This document shows positions 4,619 through 5,767 of a stretch of DNA of 5,767 bases, piece by piece; the stretch's first letter is position 1, and every line of letters begins with the position of its first letter. This DNA is from Pseudomonadota bacterium (GTDB lineage Bacteria > Pseudomonadota > Gammaproteobacteria > Xanthomonadales > Xanthomonadaceae), in NCBI GenBank assembly GCA_023391775.1, contig JAEWAG010000361.1:1-5767 (forward strand), written 5' to 3'. Position numbers and translations under genes: made by a program. Below the pieces are notes generated by a model, which made no database searches, was not told where the DNA came from, and saw nothing but the letters and a program-made list of their open reading frames with translations.

Positions 4619-5733
4619 CCCTCGTCCTGGTCGTGATCCTGGCCGCGCTGGTCTTCGAGTTCATCAACGGATTCCACGACACCGCCAATTCCATCGCCAC
4701 CGTGGTGGCGACCAAGGTGCTGTCGCCGGGCGCGGCAGTGTCGCTGGCGGCGGTGATGAACCTGATCGGCGCGCTGATGGGCACCGCGGTGGCGGCGACC
4801 ATCGCCACCGGCATCGTCAACACCGAGGTGGTCGAGGCGTCCTCGCAGGTCATCCTGTGCGCGCTGCTGGGCGGCATCGTCTGGAACCTGATCACATGGT
4901 GGTTCGGGCTGCCGTCCTCGTCCTCGCACGCGCTCATCGGCGGCCTGTGCGGCGCCGCGCTGGCCGCCGCCTCCAATGACTGGGGCGCGCTGATCTGGTC
5001 GGAGACCGTCGGCGACTGGACCAAGAACAAGGGCCTGATGTGGAAGGTCTTCCTGCCCATGATCACCTCGCCGATCACCGGCTTCGCGCTGGGCGTGGTG
5101 ATGATGCTGCTGCTGTGGGCGCTGATCGCCGGCATGTCCCGCGCCGGCGGCGTGCTGCGCCGCCTGGCCCGGCCGCGCTGGGTGAACGCCTTCTTCGGCA
5201 AGGCGCAGATCCTGTCGGCCGCGTACATGGGTTTCGCCCATGGTCACAACGACGCGCAGAAGACCATGGGCATCATCGCCCTGACCCTGTTCGGCGCCGA
5301 GGCCGCGGGCACCCTGGACAATCTGCCGGCCTGGCTGGCGTTCCTGCATCCGGGCGAGGGTGACGGTACCCAGATCGCAACCTGGATCGTGATCACCTGC
5401 GCCATCGTGATGGCCGCCGGTACCGCCTCCGGCGGCTGGCGCATCATCAAGACCCTCGGCCACAAGATGGTCAAGCTGCATCCGATCCATGGCTTCGCCG
5501 CCGAGACCAGCTCGGCCACGGTGCTGACCCTGGCGGCGCACTTCGGCATGCCGGTGTCGACCACCCACAGCATCTCGACCGCGATCATGGGCGTGGGTTT
5601 CGCCAAGAACCCGCGTGCGCTGAAGATCGGCGTGATCGAGCGCATCATCTGGGCCTGGATCCTGACCATCCCGGCCTCCGGCGGCCTGGCCTGGCTGTTC
5701 CTGCGCGGCATGCGGTCGATGGGCTGGGCCTGA
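4612..5733 (+). CDS. pit: Pit family low-affinity inorganic phosphate transporter
   Basis: A 373-residue inner-membrane permease of the PiT family, which imports phosphate as a neutral metal-phosphate complex with protons, constitutively and with low affinity in known members. It has the two inverted family repeats. The first carries the signature around FINGFHDTANSIAT (17-30) and GLPSSSSHALIGG (99-111). The second carries GFAHGHNDAQKTMG (207-220) and GMPVSTTHSIS (312-322). About ten hydrophobic helices are visible, for example 2-20, 41-66, 80-97, 105-120, 151-173, 255-270 and 342-364. The central hydrophilic loop (about 175-197) is short, so this is the compact form rather than the roughly 500-residue E. 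coli PitA type. Start at ATG 4612 is supported by AGGAG 6 nt upstream and the family N-terminus. It follows the DUF47 gene and probably shares its promoter, since none is visible in the gap. PitA- versus PitB-type behaviour, and use for sulfate in some relatives, cannot be settled here. Confidence 0.95.
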   Translation: MLTLVLVVILAALVFEFINGFHDTANSIATVVATKVLSPGAAVSLAAVMNLIGALMGTAVAATIATGIVNTEVVEASSQVILCALLGGIVWNLITWWFGLPSSSSHALIGGLCGAALAAASNDWGALIWSETVGDWTKNKGLMWKVFLPMITSPITGFALGVVMMLLLWALIAGMSRAGGVLRRLARPRWVNAFFGKAQILSAAYMGFAHGHNDAQKTMGIIALTLFGAEAAGTLDNLPAWLAFLHPGEGDGTQIATWIVITCAIVMAAGTASGGWRIIKTLGHKMVKLHPIHGFAAETSSATVLTLAAHFGMPVSTTHSISTAIMGVGFAKNPRALKIGVIERIIWAWILTIPASGGLAWLFLRGMRSMGWA

Positions 5734-5767
5734 GTCACGGCCCTGCAGCACGCCTCTTGGAAAAGGC
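5734..5767. other. Downstream tail, no gene identified
   Basis: These last 34 nt follow the pit stop. GCCT at 5752-5755 and AGGC at 5764-5767 could begin a hairpin, but the window ends at the base of the possible stem and no T-run is visible, so a terminator is not claimed. Confidence 0.3.

Noticed and set aside
3843..5751. Long minus-strand frames (about 460 codons each) opposite the DUF47 and pit genes
   Set aside because: They have low-complexity composition and no recognisable motifs, while the plus strand carries complete family signatures.
5752..5767. GCCT...AGGC after pit as a terminator
   Set aside because: The stem is short and imperfect, the window ends at its base, and no T-run is visible.

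Overview
The window is a very GC-rich, densely coded stretch (near 70% GC by eye). Protein-level resemblance, especially the DUF47 protein beginning MFSLQTIFGSGKQFY beside a short-type Pit transporter, and the codon use suggest a gammaproteobacterium of the Xanthomonadaceae/Lysobacteraceae type (Lysobacter, Luteimonas, Stenotrophomonas or Xanthomonas relatives). This assignment is inference from recognition, not from a search.

Layout. (1) 3-1595, plus strand: the C-terminal 530 residues of a membrane-anchored HAMP-GGDEF-EAL cyclic-di-GMP enzyme whose sensor part lies before the window. (2) 1624-3592, minus strand: a two-gene unit, a CNNM/CorC (YtfL-like) membrane protein with paired CBS domains followed by an ExoD-family membrane protein. 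The two overlap by 17 nt, and the unit converges on the c-di-GMP gene across only 28 nt. (3) 3593-3836: a 244-bp divergent control region. It has a probable extended -10 promoter on each strand, a G-quadruplex-type motif, a small hairpin and a short palindrome. (4) 3837-5733, plus strand: a phosphate-uptake operon, a DUF47 (PhoU-like) protein followed by a Pit low-affinity phosphate transporter. (5) 5734-5767: a short tail without an identifiable gene.

How the parts relate. The DUF47-pit pair is a known partnership: the cytosolic helical protein is thought to modulate the Pit permease, which imports metal-phosphate with protons. Between them a 51-codon open frame starts one base inside the DUF47 stop and ends inside the pit start region, so ribosomes could be carried across the 148-nt gap. 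The CNNM and ExoD proteins are both inner-membrane proteins of loosely defined role, and their overlap implies co-translation. The c-di-GMP enzyme looks independent of the others.

Nothing here looks like a new defence, mobile or CRISPR system, and no tRNA, rRNA, IS or phage gene was seen. The points most worth a second look are the coupled 51-codon frame before pit, the PhoB-like half-site on the presumed DUF47-pit promoter, the G-quadruplex and hairpin in the CNNM leader, and the c-di-GMP enzyme that has both active sites but no I-site.
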